This document shows positions 8,962 through 20,310 of a DNA stretch of 64,000 nt, one piece after another. Numbering within the stretch: the first letter of the stretch is position 1; each line of letters starts with the position of its first letter. Location of the stretch: NCBI GenBank assembly GCA_026419775.2, contig JAOPGA020000769.1, positions 1 to 64,000 on the forward strand, read 5' to 3'. The position numbers and the translations under genes are program-made. The DNA is from Acrasis kona. Taxonomy: Eukaryota > Heterolobosea > Eutetramitea > Acrasida > Acrasidae. Below the pieces are notes generated by a model that saw only the letters and a program-made list of their open reading frames with translations, did not search any database and was not told the DNA's origin.

Positions 8962-11674
8962 ATGGGACTTGCTGAGTTATGTGGTGGAGGCAAAAGCCAA
9001 TACAAGTCTCTCATAGATGCATGTTACCCGAAGAACAAAGACGGAGATATTCAAATCGGCAACGTTAACAAACTCACAATGTACTGCATAAATCAACCAG
9101 AGAGTCTTCCAACCATCGGTAACAAACTGGAAATGAGGATACGCGGAGACCTTATGAAGAGGAACTACAAGTAAGCGAACCTTTACGGGCTGTTTTGTAA
9201 GCGTTAGTTTTGTTATAATAGGATGTAAAACGTTGGACCAAATTTTCAATACTTGTATTGAAAGCTTGTCTTTATTCATTATCAACTTTGTTAATGTCAT
9301 CAAAACTCTTTTAGACGACACCCAACAAGACTACCGACTCAAGATAATGGCAACAGAAATGGTATTTTAAAACATCAAAACTAAAACTCACCGTATACAG
9401 CTTACGAGAGGCTTTTCCAGCTACCAAGATCAACCATCACCTCATTTCCTGCCCCTCACGAACAAACTTAACGAACTGATGAACAGAAGAACAAACAACG
9501 TTCAAGAAGACCTTGCGGTACGTTTGGCTGCCATAAGAACAGCGTCGAGCATCGTCAACGTTGTTGATTTACAAAATGTAGAGGGTCTCCAAGCCATTCT
9601 CTTATCTCTTCTCGTCAACATTAAACCTCTATTCCCAGAGGATCAAGTCAGGGCTGACGTCGAACTAGTAGACGTCAGACAATCATCCTCCTCCTCTATA
9701 GACCACGTCGCCATGTTACAGCGCGAAGTGGACGCTCCCTTAAATCTGTTGCTCCCCGCTTCGCTTCCTCTCATAACAGTTCAACACGTCGGCTACACTG
9801 CAATCGACGCATTAAGAAGCATTGCAAGGAAGAACACCACGGCAACATCAAAAACCGTGATCAACTCCATACTCAAGTACGCGACTTGCTTTTAATCACT
9901 AACGCCCTATAGTTTCTTTGATTCGCAGTCGTGGAATCCCTACGACATGGTCAAGTTTATATTCAGAGTGTTGATTCAATTCGGAGAAGCACAACAAGGA
10001 TACGCCACGGTGCTTCAATTAATCACACATTCCGAAAAGGTGGTGGAACACAAAGCAGCAGCCATACGCACCGCATCATTTATATTATCCATCCAAACGC
10101 GAAAAGCAGCAGTGGGACCCAAAGCATACGAAACCATTTCTGCGCTCGTCAAGCTCTTGTTGGCAGAGACCGATCCATACATGCACGAAGTCACGTTGGA
10201 GGCCATCTCCACCATTGCAAAATCAGGTCAACGCACCAATCAAAACATTGAAATCATGAATGGAATGCTCTTTTCTCAGGGAAAGAGAAGGGACATTAAC
10301 GAACAAGTGTTATTCAGGGCATTGTTGGCAGTTGCTAGCTGCGCAGTGTACGTTCCACCCGGCAAAACCTATCACGAGCCATTCATGAAAATGTTGTGTG
10401 AGGAATGTTGCAATCCTACTCGATCGCCGAACATTCGAGTCATCTTGTTACAAATTTTGAAAAAGATTTGCAAGACTCAAAAGCGCATCGTTGGTTTGGA
10501 TAACGACCAACAACCTGCAGTGACCAGTAACTCTGTAGCTAATTCAAACCCATTGGGCTCTTCTAACGCTGCCATGGTGCCCGCTAGTTTGAGTCGTAAA
10601 CAGCGCGAAGAAGTTTACTTTTGTTTGTTCAAAACGGCTCAGCTAAAGGATAACGAACCTGCTAACTTTACGGGCATTTACAGGACGTTAAATACATTGT
10701 TAAAACAACATCGTAATAAAGATTTGGATATCACCGTGCCGCTCATCATGAGTCTTCAAGAATCATGTAATAAAGATTTGGATGCTGTTCATTGTAGTCC
10801 TGTTCAGTCCTTGGTGGCTGCTTACTTGTTGTTGCTTGCAAAGGCTTATAATAGCGGAGAATTACTCCGTTATGTGACCACCGTGATTGAATCTAGACAA
10901 CAGTCTTCTCAAATCCATCCTGATTTTATTGATAGTTTATCACAAATCAATAATGTACCACACCATGCAAGCGCTAGTGCTATTGGAGTGGATAGCATTC
11001 AGTTGACTATTGATGGAACGTCTGGAGCGTTGCCTGTTGCGAGCGTGGACCCACGCACCATCAAACAGCAACGTGGTTTGGTTTATCAAAAAGTGAATGA
11101 TTTGTTTGTAATGTTCAGTCCGGTTGACCAACAAAATTTATTCAATATTGGACAGTTGGTAGATGTCTTGAGCCGCATTGAAAGTTTGAAACAAAGTTAT
11201 GAGAATATTATTGAGACGATGAGCAAGCCATATACAGGAGAGCCAATCAGCGTTAGTGCCACTCAAAACAAATTAGCAAGTTCTTATGTTGTTAACGACG
11301 ACGAACCTCAATGGAACTCAATGGTTGATGAAGAATCTGAGCCTAGCATACATGAAAATGATAAGATTGCTGATCTTGAAGTTGTTCCAATCGTTAACAT
11401 TGATGTTGTGTCCGCTGACTTTACTAGAATGGGTGATAGTGCTGTTGCCAATAGTAGCAAATCCCACAAGGCCTTGAGTGATATTTTGAACTTGGTTCCT
11501 GATGGTGTCAACAAGACTGGTAGTGATGTGATTGATGATGAGGCCACTCTTGCAAGCGAGTTGGACGACGAGGGAGAGGAGGAAACAGCAATAGGCATGC
11601 CGCAACAAAAGAAATCTAAAGTGTTGAGGGATGTACCCAAGCTGTATTTGTTTGATGAACCTGCCTATATATAA
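8962..11674 (+). CDS. EFR3: EFR3 homologue, plasma-membrane anchor of the PI4K-alpha complex
   Basis: Four exons (8962-9170, 9208-9361, 9401-9876, 9913-11674), introns 37, 39 and 36 nt, 866 aa; animal EFR3 is about 820. The N-terminus (KSLIDACYPKNKDGDI, then NKLTMYCINQPESLPTIG) has the family pattern of a YK.L.D..FP opening followed by one helical repeat after another. Across the exon 1-2 junction the reading continues IIGCKTLDQIFNTCIES, matching the second EFR3 helix pair. Exon 3 ends in the family pattern before ..FDSQSWNPYDMV. In yeast and animals EFR3 is held on the plasma membrane by N-terminal palmitoylated cysteines and recruits TTC7 and PI4KIII-alpha to make PI4P. Here the start is MGLAELC, allowing both myristate and palmitate. 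The C-terminal 150 residues are acidic and low complexity. Confidence 0.85.
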
Positions 11675-11836
11675 ATGTGTTTTTAAAGGGCGACTAGCCA
11701 GATAAATATATTTTAGACCAATAATTATGTGTTTATTTTTGTAGTATTGTCGATGTTTGCATGGCGTCACACCTTTCTTCGTTTTCAATGAAGTTGAAGT
11801 TCGAATATTGTTACAAAGAATTCACACAATCTCAAG

Positions 11837-12937
11837 ATGCCAGCAGGTTCAAAGAAGAAGAACACAAAGACAACGTCCAGACCAGCGGCTGCATCTAAAC
11901 CTATAAACTTGGAAGAGACATACCAAAGAGTTCAAACTTTTAGAGAAAACTTCAACTATGATGCGGCAATACAAGAGCTCACTGATGCTCAAACCCAATA
12001 CCCAAACGATACAAGAATATTGGACTTGTTAGGGGATGTTTATGTAGAAAATGCAGATCAGGGAAGGGCGACCATGGTGCGTTTACGCTTCAGCCGTAGC
12101 TAACAAATTTAGACGTTTAAAAAGAGCATAAAAATAGCCCCAGACAATAACTTTAACAAATACATGCAAATGGGACAATTGTCTGATGGAAAAGAAGCGC
12201 TACAATACTTCAATAAGGGCTTACAAATCCTTCAATCAATAAAACAATCTGCAACAAAACCAATAGATTACGATGAATCAGCCATAAATAAGCACATTGC
12301 ATCAGGGTGTTGCGCTGTTGCCGAACTTTTTATGACCGATTTATGCTTTGAAGCAAATGCAGAGCAAGAATGTGAAAAGGCCTTGATGGCCGGTTTAAGA
12401 GAAGATAATGACAACAATTCACAATTGCTTCAAACATTAGCAAACTTTAGATTGTGTCAAGTCTCAAATCCTGTCGCTGACCCTGTACAAGAAGCCAAAA
12501 AGTTAATGACCAAGGTAGTCGAACAGTTATTAGACAACGTCTCCGGCGATTACAATAAACCTCTGTATGATTTCAGAATAAACACTGTCAAGATTTGTTT
12601 AGAGATTGGCCTTGTAGAAGAGGCCGAAAAGATTGTTGAGCAGTTATTGGCTGAATATGACCAAATCACTGACACATGGTACTTGTTGGGTGTTGTTTTG
12701 AGAGAAAAACAAGATTTAAACGGTGCCATAAAGCACATGAAGAAGGCTTTGGAGGTTGGTAAATCAGTTAACGAGGATGTTGCATTCTTGAAGGAAATTC
12801 AGTCTGATTTGGACGCTTGTACTGAAGATTTGGTAAAGAGTGGAGGCACGTTAGAGCAAGACAATGACGACGATGATGCGCTGATTGTTGAAGACGACGG
12901 GGATGATGACTGGGAGGATGATGAAGAGATGAAATAA
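11837..12937 (+). CDS. TPR protein, ACL4-like chaperone of ribosomal protein L4
   Basis: Two exons (11837-12076, 12113-12937), 36-nt intron, 354 aa. A lysine-rich start (MPAGSKKKNTKTT) precedes TPR helices (FNYDAAIQELTDAQTQYPND and later pairs). The segment KYMQMGQLSDGKEALQYF is the typical Acl4-family opening of the second TPR block. The tail is strongly acidic (DDDDALIVEDDGDDDWEDDE). In yeast Acl4 wraps newly made uL4 and delivers it to pre-60S particles; the acidic tail fits binding a basic ribosomal protein. Family assignment rests on the TPR layout and acidic tail. A generic TPR co-chaperone is the alternative. Confidence 0.75.
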
Positions 12938-13020
12938 AATGTTATACGTTGAAAATGTGTTTTTACCTTTTTAAGAATAATTTTGATTGTTTGAACAAGT
13001 CGATAAAAACAACACAAAAC

Positions 13021-14652
13021 ATGGCAGGAGGGATAGGAGGAAGTTATTCAAAGAAAGTTGGCTTTATATACATTTTCAATATAGTGATTGGTGCAGGTGC
13101 ACTCACGCTTCCGTTTGCTTTTAAACAAGCAGGACTTGTATGTATTCATGCTTTACACACAAACTTATATGATAGATTGCTGGAACTTTAGTACTTGCTT
13201 TTATGGGACTCATTGCTTTTGTATGTGTAACTTTTGTGATTGAGGCCATGAGTGCCAGCAATGCATTATTAAAGAAGACGGAGTCAGAACTAGCAAAAGA
13301 AGAAGTTGAGGACTCTGCTATCAATGTGTAAGTGAATTAGACCTGTGTACTTACATTCCCTCAGAAACTCAGACAATACTGTAATACAAGAGATTACCCC
13401 TAAAAGGTTTCAAGAAATAACACCTCTCGTGGGTTCAAAGATGCAATCAACACAACTAGAAGATGTAGAGTACGAGATGAATCCATACGCAATCACAATT
13501 AGAACTGAACTTGGTCTCATGGCAGAGCAGTTCTTGGGACCAGTCGGAAAAGCATTATTCTACATTGTAGTTATATTCTACTTGTTTGGTGACACAGCCA
13601 TTTTTGCAGTCGTCGTGCCAAAGACGGTAATGAAGGCATCAGGAAACTTTTATGGATTGTCGGAGGGACTCACACATGCCCTATATGTTGCAATATTTGG
13701 TTTAGTTGTGGTGCCATTTAGCTTCTTTAACTTTCAAAAAACAAAATATTTACAAATCTTTACTTTAATTACTCGTAATGTTGCACTTTTGAGCATGATT
13801 CTGCTCAGCATCATTCACATTGTTGAAATTAGTAGCTCTGGCAAAAAAATCTTCGACAATATTAAATGGTTCGACGGCAAAGGTTTGGCTGTATTGTTTG
13901 GTAGTAGCATCTATGCGTTCATGTGTCATCATTCTCTTCCTGCGATTGTAAGTCCCATCAAGAGCAAAAAGGGACTGTCTTTGTTGTTCTTTGGTGACTT
14001 TGGTTTTATTTTTATAACCTATACTGTTTTGTGTTGGGTTGCTTTGTTTGCCTTCAATGATGCCAAGTTAGATACTTGTCCAAATAGGATTACACCAGGT
14101 CCTGCATGTCAAATCCAGGATATGTTCCATTTGAATTTCACAACCTATAAATTCCAACCGCTTGCTGCGTTCATTAGTTTGTTCCCAGTCTTTACCCTCA
14201 CCACCAACTAGTAAGTTGAATTCTACTCATTGTAATGTAACGTTTTTAGCCCTCTGATTGCAATTACTCTAAGAAACAATCTACAAACACTATTGAAACC
14301 ATGGAAGGCGTTTGACGAGTTCAAGTACAGTGGTTTTCTTTTATCTATTCTTGCATCTTGCCCTGGAGTCATCATTTCCTTCTTCACAACGGACACTGTT
14401 CTTTTGGTCAAATTGATAGGTATTGCTGGCACTGGCGTCCAATTCATCTTCCCAGCTCTACTCGTCATCTTCTCCAGAAGAAAGTTGCAAAATCAAAAAT
14501 CCAGCGAAGTAGTGCACAGAAGTCCATTCGGTCACAATATCTGGGCCTATGCTGTTTTACTATTCGGAGTGGGATGTGCCATATTCAATCTAGTAATGAT
14601 GATCCTCGATCTAACAAGCGGAAACAAAAAGAAGGGATCATCAGGTCATTAA
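13021..14652 (+). CDS. TMEM104: TMEM104-family AAAP-type transporter
   Basis: Four exons (13021-13137, 13176-13327, 13365-14210, 14250-14652) with introns of 38, 37 and 39 nt, 505 aa. The start MAGGIGGSY followed by VGFIYIFNIVIGAGALTLP, then the first TM, matches the conserved start of animal TMEM104. Other conserved blocks are FVIEAMSASNA, FQKTKYLQIF, YAFMCHHSLPAIVSP, FPVFTLTTNYPLIAITLRNN and GTGVQFIFPALLV near the C-terminus. About ten TM segments are visible. The family belongs to the amino-acid/auxin permease superfamily; substrate and membrane are not established. Its stop lies 21 bp from the stop of the convergent POLA1 gene. Confidence 0.92.
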
Positions 14653-14673
14653 AAATACATTTAATTTCAAATT

Positions 14674-17600
14674 TTATAATTTTAAATTTTCAAATGAAAA
14701 CAAACCAGACAAATCGACGTAATTACGTGCACACTTGTTCAAATAATCCATAATCTTACGATTCACCATCTGCAAATCTTGAATCGACTTCAAACCATTG
14801 TAGTCATCAAATGCCTTTTGCACTCTCTTCTTTACATCCTTTCCATTCTCTCCCCTCTCTGCATGATACAAACACTTTCTTTTATAACGCTCCCAATCAA
14901 ACAAGGCCCTATAATATTGCAAGTGCTTTTGTAATGCTTCGGCGCTAAATATAGCCTTCATTCCCTGAACCTTTCCGTTTACAACGCCATGATCTCTAGT
15001 CAACGATACGGTGCGTGACCTGCTGCCATTCTTGTGTGGCTGCACCATCCAATTGGAATAATATCTCTGCACCACTCTTCTAATGTTCACCACCATGTGA
15101 TTGATCACTCTGAACGTCTCCACATCTCTTCCACATTCGCACGACATGATGTGAGTGGTGGATTGATTTGATTCCTTGGTCACATTTTCGTACAATTCCT
15201 TGAACAAATCAAAAGTAATGTTCTTCTTACACGACGTGCATTGTAATGCGTCCAAGCTACATGTTTTGAATCGATCGTCGTCATTATCGAAATCATCATT
15301 GTTCATCAGCAAGTATTCGTCGTCATTGTCGGTTGAATCTTGGTGAGTGGTGCGCCTGTATCTATTCTTATCCAATCCCAAGCACTCCGCCAACAAGCTC
15401 GCATCTGTCCCGCTCATGTGTTCGCATATACGTAGTACCGGTGGATAGACCTGTTGTGATAGGTACCATTCCGCATCTAATTGTTTGTCATTGTCCGCAC
15501 TCAGGAACACATCGGGGTGGACTGCTCTGGATCCAATTGTGTTTTGGTCGGCGCCGCTGTTTGGATCTGCTTTGCAAATAATGTATTGGATGCGTTGACC
15601 GGTGCGCACCGGTTGACCTCTCTTCTTCATGTCAAGTGCGACCTGAACGTGAGGACATGTGCGTGCGTCGGGATAGTCTTCTGGTGCTTTGGTCAATCCC
15701 TTCGTGAGAATGTATGGTTCCAAATCTTGCTTGTCTCCTAGCCACGTCTCACACTGGTCTCTGACCTTGATGGCGGTTTCTTGTAGATGGGCATGAATGT
15801 TGTTGATTAGTTCGTCTTGGTCGGTGTCTCCATCATTGTCAATGTGAAGTATTTGGTCGACGCAGTATTGTGATTCGTTCTTGCTCAATTCACACCAGTC
15901 CCTTCTTACCATATCCAATCCCTTGGTCTCGACGGTTTTTATGATTTGATTGTTCTTTTTGCTGTGTACAAGGGCGACGTACTTTTTCTTCCTCAACAGT
16001 AGGATCCTTCTGAACAAACCATCGATACCAATCTCCAAGAATTTATGGCGCTTGTTGATTGTGGCTTGTATGGCTTGTCCTTGCTTGATGGCTAGATCGT
16101 AGTCCACATGATTGGTCAAGACCATCACACTGTCGGTATCACCATAGATTACGTTCATTTGTAACTTGCCTTCTATTTGGTTCTTGGTGTCGGAAAGAAT
16201 GTTGCGACCTGTCCTGGTGATTAGTTCTGCAATGGCTTGGCAGTAGAAACGGGAGTTGACGAAACCCAAACAACCATAGGTACTGTTGGCGGTTAACTTT
16301 AATGCTTTTTGCTTCACGTCAAACTGCCACCTCTTGACTTCATTCTTCTCTTCTTTGATTAACTTTTGAGTGGCGCGTCTCTTTTCTAATAAGGATTTGA
16401 TGACTTGGGGAAGGACTGGTTGCTGATCTCCAAGTGCTTGTAAATTTGGTAGTTGTGCCAAGAATTCCTCCTTGTTTGTTTGTAAAGCAGGCTGATCCTC
16501 ATCGTCGTCATCGATATCCATATTTGGATCAGACGCAGGTTGAGTATGTTGGGATGCATTATTTGATGACTGTTCAGGATGGCTACGAGGTCTATCAACA
16601 GTAGTGAAACAAATTTGATTTTCAATCATAATGGACGGATAAAGAGAATTGAAATCTAACAACAATACATAATGATCGTACAGGCCACGTTTGGGCTCCA
16701 AGACCAAACCACCAGAATACAATGCTTTTCTCTTGTTACCTGACTTTTGGTAATCTCTCTTGTCCGGAACAATATAACCTCTTTCGAAGAATTCATGCAA
16801 CAACAAGTACTCGACCCTCTCGCTTCTATTCCCACTCATGGTTCTACTCCACAAGTTACCAGAAGCAATCGTCAACTCCAACGTGAGCGGAATCAAGGAC
16901 AATTTAAAACACAACAACATTGACAAATAAGAATCAAGTTCAAGATGAGAAGTCAAGATGGGAAATCCTTCCGGTGTGGAAAGATATTTGTGTATAATAT
17001 AAAAAGTATTATCAAGAGTAATTTGTTCGTTGGTGTCGGGTAATGTAGCGTCCAAAGATTGACTCGCCGCCAAGGCACGTAAGTTATAATCCTTCTCTCT
17101 TAAATGTTCGAATGCGGATAAATAAGTATCACAAACCAAACGTCCCGATAAAATCTTTTTTTCCTCCGATGTTGATTCTCCCATACCTCCTGCACCTCCT
17201 TGTAATTTAGGCCAGAATTTGTACTTCATACGTCCAAGCATGTGCCATGTTTTAACCTTACTAAAAGAATTAACATTGTAAACACGCAAGTGCTTACTTT
17301 GTTTGTAGACGATGTAAAAGAACATCAAGATCGAACGCTAAAAAGTTATGACCGATGATGATATCTGGATCCACTTGTTTCATTTTAGCCATTAATTTAT
17401 GTAGTAGAGCAGCTTCGCTTCCTTCCATTCCTGAAAAGACAGTGTCCGATTTGTTCATCACTCTTGCTGATCATGATTAATAAACTTGCATCAAACTTTA
17501 ACTTACAAATGGTAATCTTTTTTATGCCTTCTTGAATGTTGGGTGTTGGTCCGTTGATGTTGACGTTTTGATGTACGAGTAGACAGGCCATAACAATTTC

Positions 17601-18673
17601 ATTGACTTTGGTATCCTCGTTATAAACAGTTTTGATTTTGAGGGAGGCCGCTGTCAAGGGCGGTGGACTTGGCTGTCAAGACGTGAGTGACTTGTTAGGA
17701 ATGCAATTACATACCGCAGCATTAGCAGGAACTATGTTGATCTTGTCGATTCCATCTATCGTGTACTCGAAGCTGCAATGACTCAATCTGAGTCCAACTT
17801 CATTTTGGTCTACTTCCTTTAGTCCTTTGGAGGAAATGTTCAACCAACACGGTCCCTTTAATTTACGTTCTAACAAAAATGACTCCAACAGAGATTGATT
17901 CGAACCAAACACATGTAGAAAGGCAGACTTGGCAGACACACGAACGTTCTTATTCTAAAAACATTAATGTGTGTGTTAAAAGAATGCTTACATTTCCCTC
18001 CCACATGGGATATACAAATTCTACATATTTACGTTTATCGTAAGGAACACCAGGCTCTTCAAAGCAATATTGCTTTTCGACAGCCTTGTATCTATAGGAT
18101 CCAGTTATTGAGTTGGCTTTTGCAAACTTTGTAACTTCGTCTTGCAACTCATCTTCCGAAAACTCTTTTTCAGGAAGAAGTAAATTACACTTGCGCCATA
18201 ACTTTTCTATAACAATGCAACAGCTAGCAAACTTTTCGCTCTGCTGTGTTTTAACCTTTCCAAACAAGTATATTTGATTTCCAATTTCGGTCGCATCGAT
18301 CCAGTACAATTGAATCGAGCCGTCATTACCTCTTACACACTTGTTCTTGTTATCCCCGAGGACCATATCTGGGAACGAGGGGACCTCAGCTTTTCGAACA
18401 AATTTGACCTCGGGCAGAGCCGAAGGTGCAAACAAAGACTTGTTTTGCGGTGCTAGTTGTTGAAGCGAGTCATGTATCGATTTCTGTTTCTTTGAAGGTG
18501 GGGAGTTTGTGTCTTGGCCATCTTCTTGTGATTTCTTCATGAAGTAGTTGGTAATTGATTTGTTGTTGATTGATTGGCTTGAGTCCGCATTTTTCCTCTT
18601 TTCTAAGTACGTTAGAACAATTTATAGTATTTTTTATTCACAGACTTGGATTGATCTCTTCTTCTTCAACCAA

Positions 18674-18710
<37 letters not shown>

Positions 18711-18784
18711 ACATACTTCTTTTTACCAGACTTCTTTGCCTTCGCATCACTCAACTTCTGCAACGCTTCCTTCTTGCTGCTCAT
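14674..18784 (-). CDS. POLA1: DNA polymerase alpha catalytic subunit
   Basis: Six exons (18784-18646, 18602-17992, 17954-17715, 17672-17507, 17466-17298, 17260-14674), introns 37-43 nt, 1303 aa. The first exon is short: MSSKKEALQKLSDAKAKK, then a run of glutamates, matching the polymerase alpha N-terminus. The first intron uses GTCTGT, or GTGAAT with a different acceptor, so that junction is uncertain. Family B motifs: A DFNSLYPSI (about 644), B KALKLTANSTYGCLG (about 760), C YGDTDSV (about 814). The vestigial exonuclease region reads DPDIIIGHN. The C-terminal CysA zinc site survives (CTSCKK and CECGRD), but the four cysteines of CysB are absent. In the family this subunit works with primase to start every Okazaki fragment. 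Confidence 0.95.
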
Positions 18785-19393
18785 TTCACTGACCGTTGCT
18801 TTGCCGCCGAAGGATTAGTTGACAACTTTGAAAATTCTATCAAAAGATCGAATTGAATAGAAATGCTGGATCAACTGGTGTGATGGAAAATATTAACATG
18901 TTTATTGTATAATTATACTATCACATAGGTATCATAGCGTAATTTTCAAACTCCATTACCAAAAACAATCAATTCACCTCAACAATTTAGTCACCTCATA
19001 ATTACTTGGTTCTTTTAGCATGTTTTATGAAGAAGTATGATCTTTATGTGGCTACAACAGAATAAGGTGGTTTGGAATTGCATAATGGCAATCTTTTGGT
19101 AAAGCATCAAGAATTTGATAATAATCTTTCGTATTAATACCTCTACTCAAAGAGGACATATGGTTAAATAAACACGCGACACTATCGGGTCCTGTCATGT
19201 ACAATCAACATTAGCATTCCTTCCGATTTAAGGTAATTTTTCAGAGGCTATCGAATTCTGTCCTTCTCTCTTCCGTCCGCATGAATATTGTTTTATTACC
19301 CGGCTATATGTTGCTCATGACGTCCATTCACTCATTCGTCAACTTTACATTGTCAACCTTACAAGGACAAAAATACACATAACAGTTTGGACA
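18785..19393 (+). other. AT-rich spacer between divergent POLA1 and PPP6C
   Basis: About 600 bp that must contain the promoters of the two flanking genes. It is AT-rich with no tRNA boxes. The only protein-like signal is the 48-codon minus-strand ORF listed separately. Confidence 0.6.
19052..19198 (-). CDS. small ORF, possible micropeptide or exon
   Basis: An ATG-to-TAG ORF of 48 codons that begins MTGPDSVACLFNHMSS and ends AIPNHLILL. Its composition is unusually protein-like for an intergenic spacer. No splice partner that extends it in frame was found, and no family is recognised. Confidence 0.3.
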   Translation of the reverse strand: MTGPDSVACLFNHMSSLSRGINTKDYYQILDALPKDCHYAIPNHLILL

Positions 19394-20299
19394 ATGAATC
19401 TAGACGCTTGGATAGAGAAGGTGGAAAAGTGCACCTACTTGCCAGAAAAAGAGCTCAAGAAATTATGTACTTTTGTCAAAAGCATATTAATGGAGGAGAG
19501 CAACATCCAACCAGTAGCCAGTCCTGTTACTGTTTGCGGGGACATTCATGGTCAATTCCACGACTTATTAGAGCTCTTTAAACGTGGAGGAGAGCTCCCC
19601 GATACTCAATACGTCTTTATGGGTGATTTTGTCGACAGAGGACACCATTCACTTGAAACTTTAACATACCTACTCCTAATGAAAGCCAAGTACCCCGACC
19701 GCATTACCCTACTAAGGGGCAATCATGAATCCAGACAAATCAGTATGGCTTACGGCTTTTATGATGAGTGTAACCGCAAATACGGAAACTCTTCTCCTTG
19801 GAAGTATTGTTGCGAAGTGTTCGACTGCTTCAACATTGCTGCTATAATTGACGAGAAGGTTTTGTGCGTTCACGGAGGCTTGTCACCCTATGTCAGCACT
19901 TTGGATCAGATCCGCACCATTGACAGAAAAATGGAAATACCCAACGAAGGAGTGTTCTGTGATCTTTTATGGAGTGACCCCGACGATGTGGTGGACACAT
20001 TCATGAAGAGCAATAGAGGAGCAGGTTACATTTTTGGACCAAGAGCAGTTCGTGATTTCAACCATAACAACTCTTTAGATTTAGTATGCAGGGCCCATCA
20101 GCTCGTCATGGAGGGATACAAGTACCACTTCCCAAGACAAGAGATTGTGACAGTGTGGAGCGCGCCTAACTATTGCTATAGATGTGGAAATCTAGCAAGT
20201 ATACTTAGCTTCGATGATAAGTTGAACAGAGAATTCAAAATCTTCAAAGAGGTCCCCATGGATAACATGCAACCCAACATGCCACTGTACTTTTTGTAG
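19394..20299 (+). CDS. PPP6C: PP6/Sit4-type serine/threonine phosphatase catalytic subunit
   Basis: Single exon, 301 aa, the normal length for the PP2A/PP4/PP6 group. The opening ([20 protein letters not shown], then [17 protein letters not shown]) follows PP6 rather than PP2A or PP4. All metal and catalytic motifs are present: GDIHGQF, GDFVDRG, RGNHESR, HGGLSP, RAHQL, and the [11 protein letters not shown] segment. The C-terminus ends PLYFL, the methylatable tail of this group. The PP6 holoenzyme acts with SAPS and ankyrin subunits in cell-cycle and TOR-related control. One oddity is GHHS where nearly all relatives have GYYS directly after the VDRG motif. Confidence 0.92.
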   Translation: MNLDAWIEKVEKCTYLPEKELKKLCTFVKSILMEESNIQPVASPVTVCGDIHGQFHDLLELFKRGGELPDTQYVFMGDFVDRGHHSLETLTYLLLMKAKYPDRITLLRGNHESRQISMAYGFYDECNRKYGNSSPWKYCCEVFDCFNIAAIIDEKVLCVHGGLSPYVSTLDQIRTIDRKMEIPNEGVFCDLLWSDPDDVVDTFMKSNRGAGYIFGPRAVRDFNHNNSLDLVCRAHQLVMEGYKYHFPRQEIVTVWSAPNYCYRCGNLASILSFDDKLNREFKIFKEVPMDNMQPNMPLYFL

Positions 20300-20310
20300 T
20301 AATACATACT

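Noticed and set aside
17950-18540. POLA1 start at the ATG at 18540
   Set aside because: The frame is open further upstream and joins a short exon with the conserved polymerase alpha N-terminus.
18548-18856. Plus-strand ORFs rich in Ser/Phe opposite the POLA1 first exon
   Set aside because: They are antisense shadows of the poly-Glu stretch and lysine codons of the real minus-strand exon.
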